A stretch of 64,000 nt of DNA from Salinicola endophyticus. Its GTDB lineage: Bacteria > Pseudomonadota > Gammaproteobacteria > Pseudomonadales > Halomonadaceae. The notes beneath the pieces are model-generated. The model was not told the DNA's origin and searched no databases. It was given only the letters and a program-made list of their open reading frames with translations. The stretch lies in assembly GCF_003206575.1 (NCBI RefSeq), contig NZ_PZJO01000001.1, positions 336,720-400,719 of the forward strand, written 5' to 3'. The position numbers and the translations under genes are program-made. Shown here piece after piece: positions 62,448-64,000 of the stretch. Position 1 is the first letter of the stretch. Each line of letters starts with the position of its first letter.

Positions 62448-63812
62448 ATGACCCAAGCCTCGACCGCCACCCTCGGCAACGACGCCATCAGCAGCGATGC
62501 GATCAACCACGACGCAATCGACAATGACTATGTGCGCCAGCTCGACCGTCGGCACGTGTTCCACTCCTGGTCCGCCCAGGCCACCCTCGACCCACTGGTG
62601 ATCGCCGGCGGCAGCGGCTGCCGGGTGTGGGACTATGCGGGCAAGGAGTATCTCGATTTCAGTAGCCAGCTGGTCAACACCAACATCGGCCACCAGCATC
62701 CCAAGGTGATCGCCGCCATCCAGGCCCAGGCCGGCGCGCTCGCCACCGTGGCGCCGGCGCATGCCAACCTGGCCCGCGGCGAAGCGGCCAAGCGCATCCT
62801 GGCGCGGGCGCCCCAGGGCTTCGAGAAGGTCTTCTTCACCAACGCCGGCGCCGATGCCAACGAGAACGCCATCCGCATGGCGCGGGCCTACACCGGCCGC
62901 GACAAGATCCTTTCCGCCTACCGCTCCTACCACGGCAATACCGGCGCGGCCATTGCCGCGACCGGCGACCCGCGGCGCATCCCCAACGAGTTCGCCCGTG
63001 GGCATGCCCACTTCTTCAACCCCTACCTCTATCGCAGCGACTTCTGGGCCGGCGACGAGCAGCAGGAGTGCGAACGCGCCCTGCAGCATCTGCAGCGGGT
63101 GATCGAGTGCGAGGGGCCAGGGGCGATCGCCGCCATTCTGCTCGAGTCCGTGCCCGGTACCGCCGGCGTGCTGATCCCGCCCAAGGGCTATCTCGAGGGC
63201 GTGCGCCGGCTGGCCGATCACTACGGCATTCTGCTGATCTTCGATGAGGTGATGGCGGGTTTCGGCCGCACCGGGCGCTGGTTCGCCTTCGAGCACTTCG
63301 GTGTCAGCCCCGACCTGATCGTGTTCGCCAAGGGCGTCAACTCAGGCTATGTGCCGGCGGGCGGCGTGATCGTCTCCGCGCCGATCTGCCGCCACTTCGA
63401 CGACCAGATGTTCTACGGTGGGCTCACCTATTCCGGCCATCCGCTGGCCATGGCGGCGATCGTCGCGTCTCTGGATGCGATGGCCGAAGAGGGGATCGTC
63501 GATAACGCCGACCGGGTCGGCAACGGCGCGCTCGCCAAGGGGCTTTCGCAGCTCGCCAGCGATCACGCCATCATCGGCGAGACGCGCGGTGTCGGCGTGT
63601 TCCATGCCCTGGAGCTGGTCAGCGATCGCACCTCCCGCGCGCCGCTGCCGGGGGCCGAGATGGCCAAGATCAAGCGCGCCCTGATCGACAAGGGGCTGCT
63701 GCCGTTCGTGGTCGAGAACCGCATCCACGTCACCCCGCCCTGTATCGTCAACGAGGCCGAGGTGGCGCAGGGGTTGGCGATTCTCGACGAGGTGCTGGGC
63801 GCCGCCAGCTGA
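62448..63812 (+). CDS. toa: Class III aminotransferase, probable taurine:2-oxoglutarate aminotransferase
   Basis: The 454-residue PLP-dependent enzyme has class III (omega-aminotransferase) motifs: VFFTNAGADANENAIRMAR, YRSYHGNTGAAIAATGDPRR, LLIFDEVMAGFGRTGRWFAFEHF. The PLP Lys is in LIVFAKGVNSGYVPAGGV (about residue 295). The ATG at 62448 has CAGG 9 bases ahead; one at 62439 is possible. Beside isfE and isfD the likely reaction is transfer of the taurine amino group to 2-oxoglutarate, giving sulfoacetaldehyde and glutamate, as in Chromohalobacter salexigens. Pyruvate as acceptor, or beta-alanine as donor, cannot be excluded from sequence. Confidence 0.75.
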   Translation: MTQASTATLGNDAISSDAINHDAIDNDYVRQLDRRHVFHSWSAQATLDPLVIAGGSGCRVWDYAGKEYLDFSSQLVNTNIGHQHPKVIAAIQAQAGALATVAPAHANLARGEAAKRILARAPQGFEKVFFTNAGADANENAIRMARAYTGRDKILSAYRSYHGNTGAAIAATGDPRRIPNEFARGHAHFFNPYLYRSDFWAGDEQQECERALQHLQRVIECEGPGAIAAILLESVPGTAGVLIPPKGYLEGVRRLADHYGILLIFDEVMAGFGRTGRWFAFEHFGVSPDLIVFAKGVNSGYVPAGGVIVSAPICRHFDDQMFYGGLTYSGHPLAMAAIVASLDAMAEEGIVDNADRVGNGALAKGLSQLASDHAIIGETRGVGVFHALELVSDRTSRAPLPGAEMAKIKRALIDKGLLPFVVENRIHVTPPCIVNEAEVAQGLAILDEVLGAAS

Positions 63813-63847
63813 GCCACTCCCGGAGTAGCGACACCGCTGACACACAG

Positions 63848-63868
63848 ACGCCGGCCTGCAGCCGGCGT
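63848..63868 (+). terminator. Hairpin after the aminotransferase gene
   Basis: A perfect 8-bp stem ACGCCGGC / GCCGGCGT with loop CTGCA, 35 bp past the stop. It is followed by TGTGCTTGAT, a poor U-tract. Confidence 0.55.
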
Positions 63869-63934
63869 TGTGCTTGATAAGAAGCGGACCCGGGTTCGGC
63901 GCTCAAGACGGATGCCGGGGGAGCCAGGCTCTCT

Positions 63935-63968
63935 AGGCAGGCATCCCAGGCAGGCACCCCAGGCAGGC
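63935..63968. repeat. Three 13-bp-period direct repeats at the right edge
   Basis: AGGCAGGC occurs at 63935, 63948 and 63961, exactly 13 bp apart, within units of the form AGGCAGGCAYCCC. The last 188 bp of the window contain no recognisable gene. Confidence 0.6.
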
Positions 63969-64000
63969 TTACCAGGGATGCCCCCCAGACAGCCCCTCCG

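Overview
The window is GC-rich (roughly two-thirds G+C) gammaproteobacterial chromosome. Gene content and order point to Halomonadaceae (Halomonas, Chromohalobacter, Salinicola and relatives). The grounds are an rpsU-dnaG-rpoD cluster divergent from tsaD, plsY divergent from folB-folK, a three-domain FruB, TAXI-TRAP transport, and an isethionate-forming taurine-nitrogen module like the one known from Chromohalobacter salexigens. No rRNA, tRNA, CRISPR, prophage or intact insertion sequence was seen. Genus and species are not claimed.

Layout. 1-396: end of a diguanylate cyclase. 659-10314: peptide ABC importer operon with three tandem OppA paralogues, an NlpC/P60 peptidase, OppB, OppC and a fused OppD-OppF ATPase. 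10694-12175: EF-hand lipoprotein and a porin. 12361-18404: rpoD, dnaG, rpsU (minus) and tsaD (plus). 18480-20221: plsY, folB, folK. 20385-22567: BaeSR-like two-component pair. 22590-23973: macrodomain protein and a methyltransferase. 24176-31163: fructose PTS operon fruBKA (minus) divergent from a Cra/FruR-type regulator, with a good Cra box between them. 31185-33122: PhoD-like phosphatase. 33248-35518: carbonic anhydrase plus SulP transporter. 36096-37372: MOSC protein and DUF4385 protein. 37467-41348: TAXI-TRAP transporter. 41825-44338: DUF192 protein, small membrane protein, EamA transporter, acetyltransferase. 44377-46505: molybdopterin-fold periplasmic protein overlapping a diguanylate cyclase. 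46701-50018: DUF1656-HlyD-FUSC efflux operon. 50085-55857: branched-chain-type ABC importer with a proline-racemase-superfamily enzyme. 56291-60453: porin divergent from a membrane PQQ dehydrogenase. 60545-63812: isfD, isfE and a taurine-type aminotransferase.

How the genes work together. Several blocks are transporter-plus-enzyme modules: peptide uptake with a cell-wall peptidase, fructose uptake with 1-phosphofructokinase, bicarbonate or sulfate uptake with carbonic anhydrase, cyclic amino-acid uptake with a racemase or epimerase, and taurine nitrogen salvage with isethionate export.

The most unusual signal is a family of intergenic palindromic elements: two long copies about 160 bp, a divergent relative of about 150 bp, one 54-bp internally deleted copy and one end fragment. 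Their central hairpin arms appear to co-vary between copies, and three of them overlap the stop codon of a neighbouring gene.
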